Assembly: GCA_032158125.1 (NCBI GenBank)
Contig: JASKOT010000023.1
Span: forward strand, 62,001-126,000
Direction of reading: 5' to 3'
DNA from: Papiliotrema nemorosa
Taxonomy: Eukaryota; Basidiomycota; Tremellomycetes; Tremellales; Rhynchogastremaceae
DNA length: 64,000 nt
Shown: positions 12,106 through 24,851 of the stretch, one piece after another
Layout: each line of letters begins with the position of its first letter
Position numbering within the stretch: the first letter of the stretch is position 1
Translations under genes and position numbers: made by a program
Notes under the pieces: generated by a model
What the model was told of the DNA's origin: nothing
Database searches by the model: none
Seen by the model: only the letters and a program-made list of their open reading frames with translations

Positions 12106-13786
12106 TTACATCAGACATGTCCAACCTACATGATCAGTCCTCATGGCGCAAGAAGCACCCACAATTGTTCTCGGCTCATACGCCTCATCAATCGAAGCCC
12201 TCTCTTCCGCCGTCAACTCTACATCGAGAGCGGCTACAGTTTCAGCGGTCACCACATACAATACGATTCCGACCCACCAATGAGCTCTTTCAAGTTGTCC
12301 AGCTTGGTAGTCCCCACGATGGGCGCCGTAACATGCTCGCTACCCAGACTCCACGCCAGAGCGACTTGAGCCATGGTCAACCCTCTCTTCTTGGCGATCT
12401 CTTCCACCTTTTCATTGATTGTTTTCCGTGATTGATCGGGAAGATGGAGGTTGCGCGCTTTGTAGTTTGTGTCAGTCTTTACTCGAAGTGTTTCATCCGC
12501 TTTCCAAGGACGAGTGAGGAAACCTCTACACAGGGGAGACCAAGGAACGCATCCTACTCCAAAGAGCTGGGAGTGAGCGACCAATAGTACAGATGAGGAG
12601 AGGGGCACACCTTGAGAGTCGGCGACATTTCACGTTCTTCTTCTCGATAGGCTGCATTGTGAAAGTTCTGCATCGAGATGAACGGAGTGAGCTTGTTGTT
12701 GATGGCATAGTCTGGCGTCAGCATCTAAGGAATGACAGGTAAATCCAGCCCACTTTGCATGGCATGGAATTGATATGCCCAGCAACTATCATGAGCACTC
12801 AAATCTCCAGTCTGGAGGAAGGCGAGGCTCACCTCGACATTCCGATATACCTCACCCAGCCCTGCTTGACCACATAATCGAGCGCTTCCATCTGACATGA
12901 GCGACCATCCATGGCTCCCTTGAACGTACAGTCTCCTCTATGGGCGTGTCATAGTCGAACCTTGAAGTCAGCGCCATCTTCTATGATAGGAAGCCCACAC
13001 CTACCTGTGACACTGGAGGACATCCACGTAATCCATCTGTAAACGCTTCAAGCTCGCCTGGACACTATCGATGATGTGCTACTGTCAATTCACCCAACTC
13101 TTCACAAAGACTACATCACTGAGACGGAGACGCACCTTTCTCGAGAGTCCGCTCTCATTCACAAACCCCCTCCCAACTTTCAAGGCCTCAGATCGACCAC
13201 CAAGTTCGTCCCCGACGGGGAAGTACACCTTGGTGAGGATCACGACGCTCTCTCTGGGAACTCCCATCTCTTTGATGGCTTTACCAAGGACAATCTCGCT
13301 CTGCCCCGCGGAATACACGTTGGCGGTACTGAATGTAAATCTCGGCGGAACATTGCGCTGAATAGAGTGAAATGGCGAAAAGGAAGGGATGAACATTAAT
13401 CCACTCACTCGAAAGTATTGATTCCATTCTCGTAGGCGTATTTGATGTGTTCTATACCTTCCTTCTCGCCTAGAATCCATTCTTGAGACCTGGAGTAAGC
13501 TCGGACACTTTTGAGTATGGGTCACATACGAAGGATCTCCATAGGCTGCAGTGATGTGTCAGATTGGCTTTTACTCGAATATGGGCTAGAAATTAGACTC
13601 ACACATGCATCCCCTGTTTGTTAGCTTGCCCATATGAGCAGTCGGTGGGCTCACAGGATGATCTTGGACACTTTCAGCCCCGACTTGCCCAGGCGGACTG
13701 CAAGTCAGATCCGTCCACCGAGCCGGCGTCATACCAGCATAATCACACCTACCATACGGCACCCGGGTTTTCTTCTCGGTTGACAT
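12106..13786 (-). CDS. Aldo-keto reductase
   Basis: NADPH-dependent oxidoreductase of the AKR superfamily, close to the fungal aryl-alcohol dehydrogenase/YakC-type branch; physiological substrate unknown. The first exon encodes MSTEKKTRVPYGR and is spliced to LGKSGLKVSKIILGCMSYG. Further blocks: NTFDTANVYSAGQSE with the catalytic Asp and Tyr, SLKRLQMDYVDVLQCH, YIGMSRCWAYQF, ARNLHLPDQSR, MAQVALAWSLG and the cofactor segment APIVGTTKLDNLKE. The last intron is best spliced from the GTGGGT donor so that the end reads ALDVELTAEERASIDEAYEPR, a typical AKR C-terminus, to TAA 12106-12108. At least seven introns. It diverges from RRP15 across 362 bp. Confidence 0.9.
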
Positions 13787-14148
13787 GGTTCCAGGTTGAC
13801 AAAAGACGTAGCAGAGTCGGTGCCCAAGCCAGTCCTAGAGTTGTGATCGACTCAACCTCCACCCTTGGAGTGATCATTCGGATTCAGCCGATCACTCCAT
13901 CTCCTGCTCGTCTACATCCACTTCACAAGCCGCGCCCTTTGCGTGCTATGAGTAGCGTCAGCTATGCTGCTCGTGCTGCTATCATGAGCCACCAGTGATG
14001 CATGCACACATTCTTCAACACGGTGCCTCGTGGACCCGGGTACAACCCATGGTCAGGAGACATATTACGTAATCAACCTTCAGCTGAATTCTGTTTCAGT
14101 GAGATTTTTGGCCGACCACCATACATTATACACTCTCTCATTTACAAC
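13787..14148. promoter_or_regulatory. Divergent promoter between aldo-keto reductase and RRP15
   Basis: A 362-bp gap separates the start codons of two genes reading away from each other, so both promoters must lie here or in the 5' ends. No specific site was recognised. Confidence 0.5.
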
Positions 14149-15276
14149 ATGCCGTCGAAACCTACCAAATCGATCCTCAAGCAATCGCACCCCAAGTCGA
14201 CCTCAAAAGTCGGCTCGTCGAGATCTGCAAACCCATCTGCCGAAGCGGGGCCTTCGACTTTGAACAGGAACACAAAGTTGAATTCCGGTTCAAAGTTTTC
14301 CAAAAAGGTGAATGTGGAACGAGCGACCATCTCTCGGCCTTCAAAGAGACGACTTGTCGAGGAGGATGAAGAGGAGGAGGATAGCGAGGATGGTGAGGAT
14401 GATTTCCCCCAGGATGAGGGTGAGGGTGAGGGTGAGGATGTGGATATGGATGGGGAGGATAGTGGGTTAGATACGGATGAAGAGATTGCTCGGGGGATGA
14501 ACAGCAAAGATGGATCCAGCAAGAAATCCACGAGTCAGTATAGCCATTCATTCCAACCTTTGTGAGGCGCTATCGCTAAGTTGTAGAGAGGAAAAGAGCC
14601 GCTACAACAGCCGAGACGTTTGGGTCGACATTGACAGCTTTACTGTCTGAATCGACGAAAAAGCCCAAGAAAGCCAGCACGGCAGCAACAACCACCGAGT
14701 CTATCGAGCCAGAATCAAAAGGCGCCAAAGCACAGCCTGCAATCAAGACCAAAACTCCCACGGCGAAAGAGGCTATATTATCCCTATCTCAAGCTAAACC
14801 TCCTCCATCTCGAAATTCGGAAAACCTCGAACGTAAAGCCAAGAGGCATTTACAAGCTTTGAAAGAGGAAAAAGAGGATAAAGCGAGGATAAGGAATGTG
14901 GTGGAAGGTTGGGCGGCTACGACGCTTGAAACGCCTTCGGGGCAGGTGGTAGTGGGTGGACAGGAATTTGAGAAGTCTCTCAGGAAGACTGCTCAGCGGG
15001 GAGGTGAGTTGATTCTGAAGCTTGCACCTGTGGCGGTGTAATGCAATGTGGTGGGGTTCTATATGGGAGGTCTGACGTGCAGTGATCAAGCTTTTCAACG
15101 CTATCCTTGTCGCAGCCAAAAATGCCGAAGAAGCTACGACGTCTCTATCCGCCAAAGCTGGAGTGAAAGATGAAAGGGGTAAAGGGAAAAAGGAGAAGGA
15201 CAACATCATGGGAAGAGGTGGAAGGGAGGGTGTGTTGACTCAAGAATCATTCTTGGATATGGTCAGGAAGGGTTAG
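14149..15276 (+). CDS. RRP15: Ribosomal RNA-processing protein Rrp15
   Basis: Nucleolar factor for 60S subunit pre-rRNA processing. Three exons, 14149-14533, 14587-15003 and 15083-15276, encode 331 residues. The N-terminal 130 residues are basic, then strongly acidic (Glu/Asp-rich with GEGEGED repeats); this matches other Rrp15 proteins. The C-terminal half carries the family core: a Lys-rich helix ENLERKAKRHLQALKEEKED, then VVEGW, then EFEKSLRKTAQRGVIKLFNAI, and a final LTQESFLDMVRKG. The identification rests on this core and the overall layout, not on a catalytic motif. The gene is convergent with the SulP transporter, 150 bp away. Confidence 0.85.
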
Positions 15277-15426
15277 GCATGTTCCGGGAAGGATGTCACG
15301 ACGCCGCGGAACATCAGGACATGTATGGATGCATGTGACGACTTTCTCTTTGCTCTTGTCTAATTGTGTTTGATGATGATGATGATTTCCGACCTCTATG
15401 CGTTTTCCATTTTGTTTATTATTACC

Positions 15427-18400
15427 TCATGACAACATGGCGATAAGATGACTGGACAGAACCTCTTGTTCTTCTGCTACAACTACCAATGTCAGCATCA
15501 CCATGATCATTTCACTTCACTCACCTTTGAGGACAATCTTGATAAAGCTCCTCGCGACGTCTGAATGCTCGCTTTCGAGCCTGTCCAGAGCATCTTGATC
15601 CATTTTCCACAACCTACAATCCCTCTCTACCACCACGGTAGCATTTCTGACCGTATCGCTCAACGTAGACAAATCTCCGGCAATTGTACCCGCCACCATG
15701 GTCTCTTGGATCATCCTTGGATAGTTCTCGTACGCATATGTCGCGCGTAAACTGCCCGATTCAATCAAGTACAGTCCATCGGCTCTTTCGTGTTGTGACC
15801 ATAGGACAGTGCCCGCCACGACTTCGACGCGCGTAAAGTAGTTGCTGAGCGTTCTGAAAAAGTCGAGAGGGTGCTCAGTGTATGACCCGAGAGTCTGGAC
15901 TAGCAGCGGGATAGGTTGAGCCAGATCATCTTCTTCTTGCAAGGATTGAAGCTGCTCGTGCGCTGAGCGTCAGCGGCTATCAGTTTACCCGCCCAAACAC
16001 ATACACATGGGGAGAGTATCACCACCCGCTTTAGCCAGATGCGTTCGTCGAGGACTATTCTGGAACGACTCGCCCAAGGAGAACGGCGGTCTGGCGACTT
16101 TGGGGAAGTCAATCGTTTTCACCATAGCGGCCTCTTCAGCCTTTTGGTTGTCGTAAAACGCCGTTCTGATCTCAGCACTGTCTCGTAGTCGACTTACAAA
16201 TAGGCATTCTCCGTCCATTCCAACGCCTCATTCAGCGTGGCAAACACCTCGACTCGACTTCCTTCCCTGTCCGCCCATAGATCCACAGCTTGCAGACTCG
16301 GTGCTACTGGACCGGTAGGTGCCGCTCCGCACATGATCAACAAGACATCCTTGGCCGATAGTAGTCTCTGTAACCTGACAAACGCCTCGGCCGAGGAAAA
16401 GTCGAGTCCGTGCACGAGATGGAAATCGATAATGAGGAATCGGATAGGGTTGTGCTGCCATTTGGCAAGGTCGAGCAGCTTGCGCACTTCCGCTTCGACA
16501 GCTGTGATTGTACCAAAGAACACTCAGCGTCAGCTCTGTATGACGTGCTGACCTACAGAACCCCTGAAGCTTCATGACATAGGTTTGGGATCCAACTTGC
16601 TGGATGAACGCCCTCTGAGACCTTGGTCGACGAACAGTAGACTTGGCCGTGGAGCCGTTGAAGACTGCTCGGATGGCTCTGCGACGGGAGTTCTGGAAGA
16701 CGAAAAAGATGCAGGCAAGGATGATACCGAAAAGTAGACCAATAACAAAGTCCCACCTAAAAATCAGCTTCATCAACGAGAAGAGATTTGTACTCACACT
16801 GTCATACCGATCGCGATGGCCCAGATCGTGATGTACTCCCACCTGTTCACCCTGTTCCGCGTGTCCCATACAGCTTCAATGGTCAAGTCGAGACCAAGGA
16901 CGAAGATGAGCGCGCCAACTACCATGACGGCTATTCCGTCAGCATGAGAACAACGAGGAGGGATCCACCGATACTCACGCAGATAGCTGATCACGGTAGG
17001 TCCGACCATCATGATAGCTGCGGTCGCAGCTGCCAACATCAATCCCGACAACCTAGACCCTCCGCCGACTCGATAGACTAAAGCATCAGTGTGGTCCTCG
17101 CACGGAAGATGCGTACTTACAGAGCACCGTGTTGACATATGTCAGGTAATTCGGAACGGTACCTGTCAGACCAGCAGCCATATTCGAGAACCCATGAGCG
17201 ATAAGCTCTCGATCCAGCTTGACATTGTCCTCGCATAGTGATACACCCAACGCTGGGACATTGAGAGGCACGTGCAGAATACCGAAGAATACCAAAGCGA
17301 GCTGTGTCGGCATAGCAGCCCAGAATGCAACCCAATTAGTCTTGCCGAAATCCTATCGATTAGCTCTCATTTAGGGGCTCAACCCAATAGCTCACAAAGT
17401 AGGTGTAGAATTTCCACCATGCCTGGGTATTCTTACCAACGTCGAACACCCAGCCGGTGGCACGAAGATGATCATAGTCCCAACCACCAATAGCGACAAC
17501 AATGTAGAAGATGATGGGGATGATGAAGAAATAGGCGGGGAACACTAGCTGATGGTGCCAGAAATGGGTAATGACCCGTAACAAGATGGCCAGGGCCAAG
17601 GGGATTGTCCAAAGTAGAATATGATGAGGACTGTCGAAGAAGATCTTGAGGGTGTCGAGGTTGTATTCGAATCCCTCTTCTTTAAGACCCCGCGAGACCT
17701 CTAGACCCGTCTCGATCAGGAAAATACCGACTCCGCCTATGCACCTGTCTTGTTAGCTGGGTTGCCCGAAGATACGCAAGGGAGCTTACCCGACCAAAAT
17801 GTGTCTGGGGAAATAGCCAACCAGCACACCCAAGCGAAAAGCACCGAGGACAAAGAAGACGAGACCTGCGAATCAGATGGAAGTCAACTCGCAGTGTACC
17901 CACCAGTCAAGATGGATGAAAAAGCAAACGCGACCATGGTGGTAGCGATGATTGCTCGGTCCTTCGGGTTAGTAGTGCCCTTAGACATATGAAATTTGCA
18001 ACCTACGTCGTCTCCAACTTCAGCCTGGATGATGTTGATCAAAATGTGGAAGAATGGTACAGCCTCGATCATCATAGACCCGTTGCCTCCTGGGAAGATG
18101 CTACCGCCGAGGGAGAAGACCAATTGAGACACGATACACCTTCACAAAGTCAGTTCGGGCTTGGGTTGGATCAGCAGCAACTCACGACATGAAGAACATT
18201 GAGACCCCGAGGGATCCAAAACCGTCAAACACCTGTCCAGCTGGGAATCTGGCCGGATCAGTCACTTTCTGTGGCGTGGGTTCATGCGACTCACAGGATC
18301 ATTCCATAACTGACACCGTCCAGAACGTTGAGCAAAAGACCCAGGATGACCGACGGGAGATTCTTGACCGGTTCCTCTACGCAAGCCCGCACAACATCCC

Positions 18401-19576
18401 TCGGTGTGATTTTCTGCATCCGCCTCTTTGCTTCACCCATGCTGCTGAGAATCCCTTTCTTGCTTGATCCACCTGCACCTCCATTTGACAACAGTGGAGT
18501 CCTCTCGTCGGCTCGTTCCACATCCTCTCTTGCTACTTCGGATGCGAGGTATCGCCTCAGAGCGGAAGACGAGTTGGGATCATCCGAGTCTGAGTCCGCA
18601 GCGAGATCAACCGCCTCGGACTCGTACAGAGAGCTCTTCTTTGGCATGGGCGTAGCTTCTTCTGCCAGTGATATCGAGTCGCTCCGAATCCGATGAATAG
18701 GTTGAGTCAGGGTAGGTGTCGCATCAGAGTCGGGTGATTCTGCGATAGGTGATGTAGCTGGACCTGCCGCTGCCCTCGCAGCGGCTCTTTCTCTATCCAT
18801 CAACATGCTCAATCCTGATCTCCCCATATTCCCCATTGAACCCGGAACGGCCCCTCCTTGGGATGGCGAGAACGCCTCGCCAGCAGGACCTTCAGATTGG
18901 GCGGAATGAGTATGCGCAGCGGGGTTGAGATGACTCGGATGGATAGGTCGATAGTCTTTATTGGCAAATGGAGAGGTGGAGGGGTTGAACAGGGAGAAAT
19001 GTGAGCCATCTGCTGAAGATCCGTGAGACATGCGACGTGCTCGTTGGGATGAAGCGGTGAATGAAAGGGAGGCTAGGCGATTGGTAGAGTCTCGGATAGC
19101 CTGGGAAGAAGATGAAGAAGCAGCAAGAGCGCCATATCGTCTGGAAAGAGATTGTCAGCATCAACAAGGGGAAAGAATGTTTGGCGTGAAAAGTGATGGG
19201 AGGAGACGGGGTCGGCAAGGAAGGGGAGGGGGGGGGATAATACCTCCGATCACCTCGTCATTGCGTGATGCAGTGAAAGCTGCGTAGATGGATAGTGCAC
19301 TCACTCTTCGTTGGTTTCGTGACTTGACTTTCTCCTTGGTCTACGCTGAGCACCATTGCCAATGGATTCCTCATCGATAGTGACCCCTCCCTGTCCCGAG
19401 ACCCTTCTGAGCATCTGTGAAAATGTACTCTTGCCCTGTGTCTCGGCCCTGGTGGGTGATTGGTGGGTTGAAAAGGCAGACGAGTCGGGGGAGACGATAG
19501 GTGGGTGTTGCTGTGATATGGAGTGACGAGGAGAGGTGGGGACCATGGGTGAGGTAGCGGGATCTCGAGCTGGCAT
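15427..19576 (-). CDS. SulP-family transporter with STAS and cNMP-binding-like domains (Vsb1/YGR125W type)
   Basis: Large integral membrane protein of the SLC26/SulP superfamily. The order is a long disordered Ser/Pro-rich N-terminus (about 330 residues), then the SulP core starting [22 protein letters not shown] and including [35 protein letters not shown] and [17 protein letters not shown], then a STAS domain with [17 protein letters not shown], then a cyclic-nucleotide-binding-like fold with [20 protein letters not shown] and [13 protein letters not shown]. This exact architecture is that of yeast YGR125W/Vsb1, a vacuolar protein linked to basic amino-acid uptake. Substrate here is inferred from that resemblance only. 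Over ten introns. The last one is placed so the protein ends [16 protein letters not shown] at TGA 15427-15429. Start is ATG 19574-19576. Confidence 0.87.
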
Positions 19577-22106
19577 GATGGGCAGGGCAGGAAGACCTCT
19601 CGGGTCGGTGGACAGCGGTACGACCCGAGTGTGACTTTTGCTTTCCTACAAACCTAGTGATACTCCGCTCACAATGTGATGCAGCTGCTGCCCAGATCTG
19701 TACAGCGAGTCGTACGTCAAGACAGACTGCTGGCGTCTCGTCTTGGTCGTTGTCGTTGGCGTGTATATAGAGTGACCAATTGGCTGCAACCGATAACTCG
19801 GTCAAGGGTGGTGCAGAGATAAGAATTCCCGAGCATTTCACGTGCCTGAAATCACCACCACCATCACCCATACCAAACCTTTCACCTTTGCATACGATCA
19901 TGCCCGCCATCGAAACACGCGTAGATCGCTGTATGAATGATCCGAATGACAGCTAGCCACCCGCATGATGAACAGCACACATTGATGATCGATACAGGGA
20001 GTTGACTGAGTATCGACCGCAAACTTCACCGGCTCGCCTCGCGGTGGTCATGGTGTTCATGGCCAATAAAGGATACCCGACTCATTATGCTCGTCTTTCT
20101 TTATGACATCTCACGCTCATAAAAAATGTATGAGGGTGTACATGATGCTCCTGGGACCAATCCAGCGCCTAACAGTAGGCCTGATTCGCACCAGCTGCAT
20201 CGACAATCGTCCCCGCGCAAGGAAGACAGTGTGAGTCTGCATTTTGGGTCTCCTATATTTTCGTCAACCGTATGGTCATAGCTGAGGTATGTCGAGAACG
20301 ATTCAATTACCACTTCGCGCCATTCGCAGTCCCGTATCCTCAAGGACACCGGCTCTCAAACAAAGTTGTCAGCGAAGAGCATGAAGTTGCGCTCCTGTCT
20401 GTCTCGTAGCGACAGCCAAAGTGCTCAAAGTCACTCCACACTCTGGTTGAACATGCCGAGTGAATTCTGATGTTGTCAAGTAAGAAAAGACGGACCATAG
20501 GACGGAATCTTGGAGGACCAATAGACGCCGACTAACACTGGGAGGTTCCAAGTATGGATCAACCTCATCAATCGTAGCAGGAATTCCGATGTTGTGGGCT
20601 GAAGCACATAGCGCGAAGCAAGTCATTGGCAAGGACGATCACCATTTCAGACCTCTCTAGGGGAGCCTATCCCGCATAGGCAGAATGACAGAAGGAAACA
20701 CGCGCCGTGTCTTCAACTGCGTATCGACTGGGGCAAGAGGCTAGGTCAGCCACGTGATCGGCGGCGCCATGCGCAGGACTATTCATCGAAGGAGTCAAAG
20801 TACGTTGTGGATCTGAAGTCGCATGACTGATAGATCGGAGGCTCGGTCCTCAGATATGGCATGAACAGACAGATCCGGCTGACTGGTAGACAGGAGCTCG
20901 CGAAATAGATTTGGATTGCGGGTCGGAGGCGAAAAGGTCCGGCTGGTTTCAGACTCCGCATGCACCTGTCTGCGAGTTGATGTTGCCTCTGACCCTATTC
21001 CAACGGAGGTAGCAGCCTCAGAGCTCAGATGCCGTGTCAAAAGTCGAGCCGCGGAATATGGCCCAACAGACGTGTGATGTTTGTTTGAGCCGGGTGGATG
21101 AAACGCCACTTTTGCCGGAATGGACTCTTCCGAACTCGCTGTTTGTTTACATCTCACATCGCATGGACCATTGGGGGGCCGTCCTCGGCCCATACGACTT
21201 GACTGTCAGGTACAGAAGAGTGGGGCATCTCATATGTAGGAACAGCATGATCGACCCGTCCGACGGCCCCTCTCGCAGTGGTGGAGGGATCTAGTGCACC
21301 GCCCAAAGGTCATAACCACCACACTTTAAAGGCTCCTCCTTTCTGTTCTAGGTCCTCGGACACCTAGTATAGGTCCTGAGGAGTCAAGAGTTGCTAGCCA
21401 CCTTTGTCATGTGTCGTGAGCACAAGTTCGCTTGGCCATCTTTAGCATAGGACGTTCCAAAAGCCATTCCCGGTGTCTTCTTTAACTCATTTCACGATCC
21501 GTACAAACAACCATCGACACAACACGACCAGCTCGTCTCCCTAGTCGACCTTGCATTTGTTCTTCGCATTGCATATATCCATTGTCATTGCATCTACGGC
21601 ACGATCACCACAATCTCGGCACAGTACTCGAGTACAGCGAAGCGTCTCGGTTTCATTTACGCTCGGTTCCACTTATACAAAAACAACAACAACAATTCTG
21701 AAACGCAGCTCGACCAACAACTCGACTGCCCCACTGGATCCCATTCCCCGCCGTGGCTTGACAGACCAAAGCCTCCTTCCGCTTGCGAGCTCACCTGACC
21801 TCCTCGTGGATCCCATTAACAACAAAGCGAAACACAAGGCGACCATCGATCAAAGTCGTTCCCCGCTTGTTTCTACTCCTTTCCCGGACCTTGGCACGGT
21901 TGTTCATCGATCACAACATCGTCCTCATCTCATCTTCAACTCTTGATTCATCCCATCTTGTTCATAGTCATCCAGGTCATGCTATAGCACGAAGACCACT
22001 GCGACTTCTACCTTACTAGCCTCATAATTCAACGCCCACGCTCTTTTCGTTCAACTCATAACACTCTTTCAGCACACTACTTCCGAATCCCCTTTCCATC
22101 TCCATC
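19577..22106. other. Gene-poor 2.5-kb divergent region
   Basis: Lies between two divergent genes, the SulP transporter and the alpha-amylase. I see scattered short open frames on both strands (for example 20369-20632 and 20795-21193, minus) but none with a recognisable motif or a consistent spliced extension. Imperfect direct repeats of TAGGTCCT occur near 21350-21385. The right part probably contains a long amylase promoter and 5' UTR. Confidence 0.5.
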
Positions 22107-24099
22107 ATGCGCGCCACTACGTCTCTTGCATTATTGGCATCTCTCGCTGCACTCGACTTTGCATCCGCCGCTACTGCTGCGCAGTGGCACGGCAAGTCCA
22201 TCTACCAGTAAGACCCCTCCAGTCAATAGTGTCCCAAGACTGATGACAGAATCATCACTGATCGATTCGCTCCCCCTTCCGATAGTGCTCCTGCAAGGAC
22301 ATCAGGCCTTCCAACGACATGCGACCCACATGATCAGACGTGGTGTGGTGGAACATGGCTGTCCATCATTGACAAGCTGGACTACATCCAGGGCATGGGC
22401 ATGGACGCCATTTGGATCTCCCCTACGCAGAGTGCGCCATTGTAGTCTCAAAGAAGAACGCTTATATCCAGAAAACATTGATGTGCACACACCCTACAAC
22501 TACGCATACCATGGTTACTGGGTCCAAGATCCCACCCAGGTCAACCCTCGTTTCGGAACAGAAGATGATCTGCACGCTCTAGTCTCTGCTGTCCACGCTC
22601 GAGGCATGTACATCATGGCGGATATCGTCGTCAACAGTGTCCCGGCTCTGAACGTCAGCGAGTCGCTCGACTCGAATGCACTAACGGCGGGTGGATCATT
22701 CTGGACAGACCCGAGTCAATTCCACACCCAATGCTGGATCGACTACTCCAACAATACATCCGTCGAGGAGTGGTGAGTCCGGATGCTGGTACAGACTGCA
22801 CAAACTCACAAATAGCTGGATGGGAGACGCCAATCTACCCCTGATGGACGTCAACACGGAAGATCAGGGAGTCCAACAAACACTGCAAAAATGGATCTCG
22901 AGCTATGTTTCCACCTACAACATCGACGGATTACGTATCGACGCTGCCAAGCATATTCAACCGGACTTTTGGCCTGGTTTCTGCGGTGCAGCCGGTGTAT
23001 TCTGCATAGGCGAAGTGTACGGCGACGATATCGCCTTTGCCTCGTCGTATCAGACTCAAAATATCATGGACAGTGTATTGGGTTACCCGTTGTACGGCGG
23101 TATCGCAGGCGGTTTCGGAGCGCCCATGGGCAACATGTCCTACTTTGTCCAGATGGCAAATGGTACATTATCAGCGTTCCCTCATCCTGAACTGCTCGCC
23201 AACTTCATCGAGAACCACGATTTGCCCCGATGGAGGAATGCGACGGTCGACCCGCAATTAAGCTACAATGCCATGGTCGCGCAGTTCTTCTTCGAGGGAT
23301 TACCCCTGGTCTACTAGTATGTCCGCCAGTGTCTTCCGGCTACCTTACTGACGGGCGCAGTGGACAAGAACAAGACTTTTCGGACGGAGCAGGTGACCCA
23401 TACAACCGACAAGCATTATGGCCTAGCAACTATACAAACACCACCACTTACAACCGAATCGCCATGTATAACGAGATTCGACACGCTCTCATCTCCAACG
23501 GGACCACCTTCCAAGGCAAAAACTTCCTCGATTCACAAGCTACGATTGTCGCCAGTACACCATATGACGTTGCCATCCGTAAAGGGCCCGTTCTCGCCAT
23601 GCTCACCAACGTGAGTGCACTATTGACCTCATTGACATACGCTGATTGTATAGCGTGGATCTCCTAGTCAGCCGGCATCTTTCGGAGTCAGTCAAAGTGG
23701 CTGGGCAACCCGAACGACCCTTGTCGAGTATGTCCTGTCCCTTTTGTACCTTTGATCGCGCTAATATTCAGCCTACTCTCGTGTCAACAATTCATCGTCA
23801 TGGCCGACGACAGTGTGACAGTCTCCTACGCTGGTCCAGGACAAGGTGGTCAGCCCTACCTCTTCATGTCGACGTCAGACGCTACATCTCTCGGGTTCTG
23901 CGGCCTTGGAGGTGGCGTAGCAGCTGTGACTTCTGGCTCAGGAACCGACTCCTCTTCGAGCGGAAGCGGAGGTAGTGGGTCGAGCTCTGGTTCCTCGAGC
24001 TCCGCAGCGATGAGCATGATTGCGCCACACCCTGCGGTTCTCGGAGCGGGAGTCTTGGTGCTCGTCGCTGCCGGTGCTTTCGGACGACTGTTCGCCTGA
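22107..24099 (+). CDS. Secreted alpha-amylase (GH13) with C-terminal GPI-type tail
   Basis: Endo-acting starch hydrolase of the fungal GH13 type. Signal peptide in the first 25 residues. The barrel begins [15 protein letters not shown]. Catalytic blocks seen: nucleophile Asp in [11 protein letters not shown], acid/base Glu in [11 protein letters not shown], and transition-state Asp in [10 protein letters not shown]; the maltose-contact region YNYAYHGYW is present. In conserved region I the usual His after VxN is Ser (DIVVNS at 22621-22638), which is unusual. No starch-binding domain. The C-terminus is a Gly/Ser-rich linker and a hydrophobic tail ending AFGRLFA, the layout of a GPI-anchoring signal, so the enzyme is probably wall- or membrane-bound (inference). 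Six or so introns of 40-60 nt. Stop TGA 24097-24099. Confidence 0.9.
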
Positions 24100-24556
24100 C
24101 CGGTGAACGACTCATAACTCGCAATATACCCAGGCATAACGGAAATGAGAGGAAAAGGACGCAACGCTGTACAGTACACTAAGCATCTACCCAAGGATGC
24201 GGTCAGAAGGATCCATGTCGAATAATCAGTGTGCATTGGCAATATACCGTGTATGTTGTAGCAATAGGATGTACTTATTTGTGTCTTGCAAACTCGGGCG
24301 CCGTGCGAGTGCTGTACAATTCACCGATCTGCAATAAGTGATGGAAAGTAATAAAGCCGGGACGTCATGTGCCAACTCCTTTATCAATCTTGTATATGAA
24401 TTGAAGACGTGCTTATGCCAACGCACGTTGTACAGTGCCCTACAGCGCCCTCTGTCCATCCGAACCTTGAAAATGGGTATACCGGTAACAGGCAACACAT
24501 GTCGGGGTGTGGCAACCGACAAAGTAAGCAGCATCTCACACGCGGACTAGCGCTGA
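24100..24556. other. Intergenic between amylase and a possible small minus-strand gene
   Basis: About 450 bp following the amylase stop. No coding exon supported. It likely carries the amylase 3' UTR and that of the candidate gene on the other strand. Confidence 0.5.
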
Positions 24557-24851
24557 TCAGCTCATTTTCAGGGAGTCGATGATCTCCGGGAAGTACGCTC
24601 TCATTCTGACAGAGATCGAAGACCGGCGAGGAGGGCTCAAGACTTCGGATCGGTGCAAGCGACTTACATCTCGCAGTCGTCGTCGTCGTCGTTCTTGATG
24701 CCACCTTTGCCGCTCAATCCAATGTCGTTGCCCGACGTTTCATGACCGTCAGCATCGATGTATACAACTTTGCCGTAATCGACTTTGATTCCCGTGTTCT
24801 CACCTCTGTCAGCCTTAATGTCTGTGTAGCCGGCACCGTCAACCTCGAGGT
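24557..24851 (-). CDS. Possible 3' exons of a small acidic protein of unknown function
   Basis: Two exons can be read: one ending at donor GTAAGT (24662-24667) and one at 24557-24605, joined over a 62-nt intron with a good CAG acceptor. The predicted end is Gly- and Asp-rich, with the pieces GAGYTDIKADRG, KVVYIDADGHE and a run of four Asp, finishing PEIIDSLKMS. The codon pattern and splice sites look real, but I could not place the start: an upstream exon near 24890-25190 is possible, with a 54-nt intron ending at 24852. The gene could be a fragment. Family not recognised. It lies just downstream of SPO11, same strand. Confidence 0.3.

Noticed and set aside
14395..14450. GAGGGTGAGGGTGAG repeat
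   Set aside because: It encodes the acidic stretch of RRP15 and is explained by the protein, so it is not an independent repeat element.
17800..17820. Single ATAGCCAA match inside the SulP gene
   Set aside because: One isolated 8-mer within coding sequence is expected by chance in 64 kb and is not part of the promoter array.
20101..21300. Several short open frames in the divergent region
   Set aside because: Each is under 140 codons, none shares phase or splice sites with another, and none has a recognisable domain.
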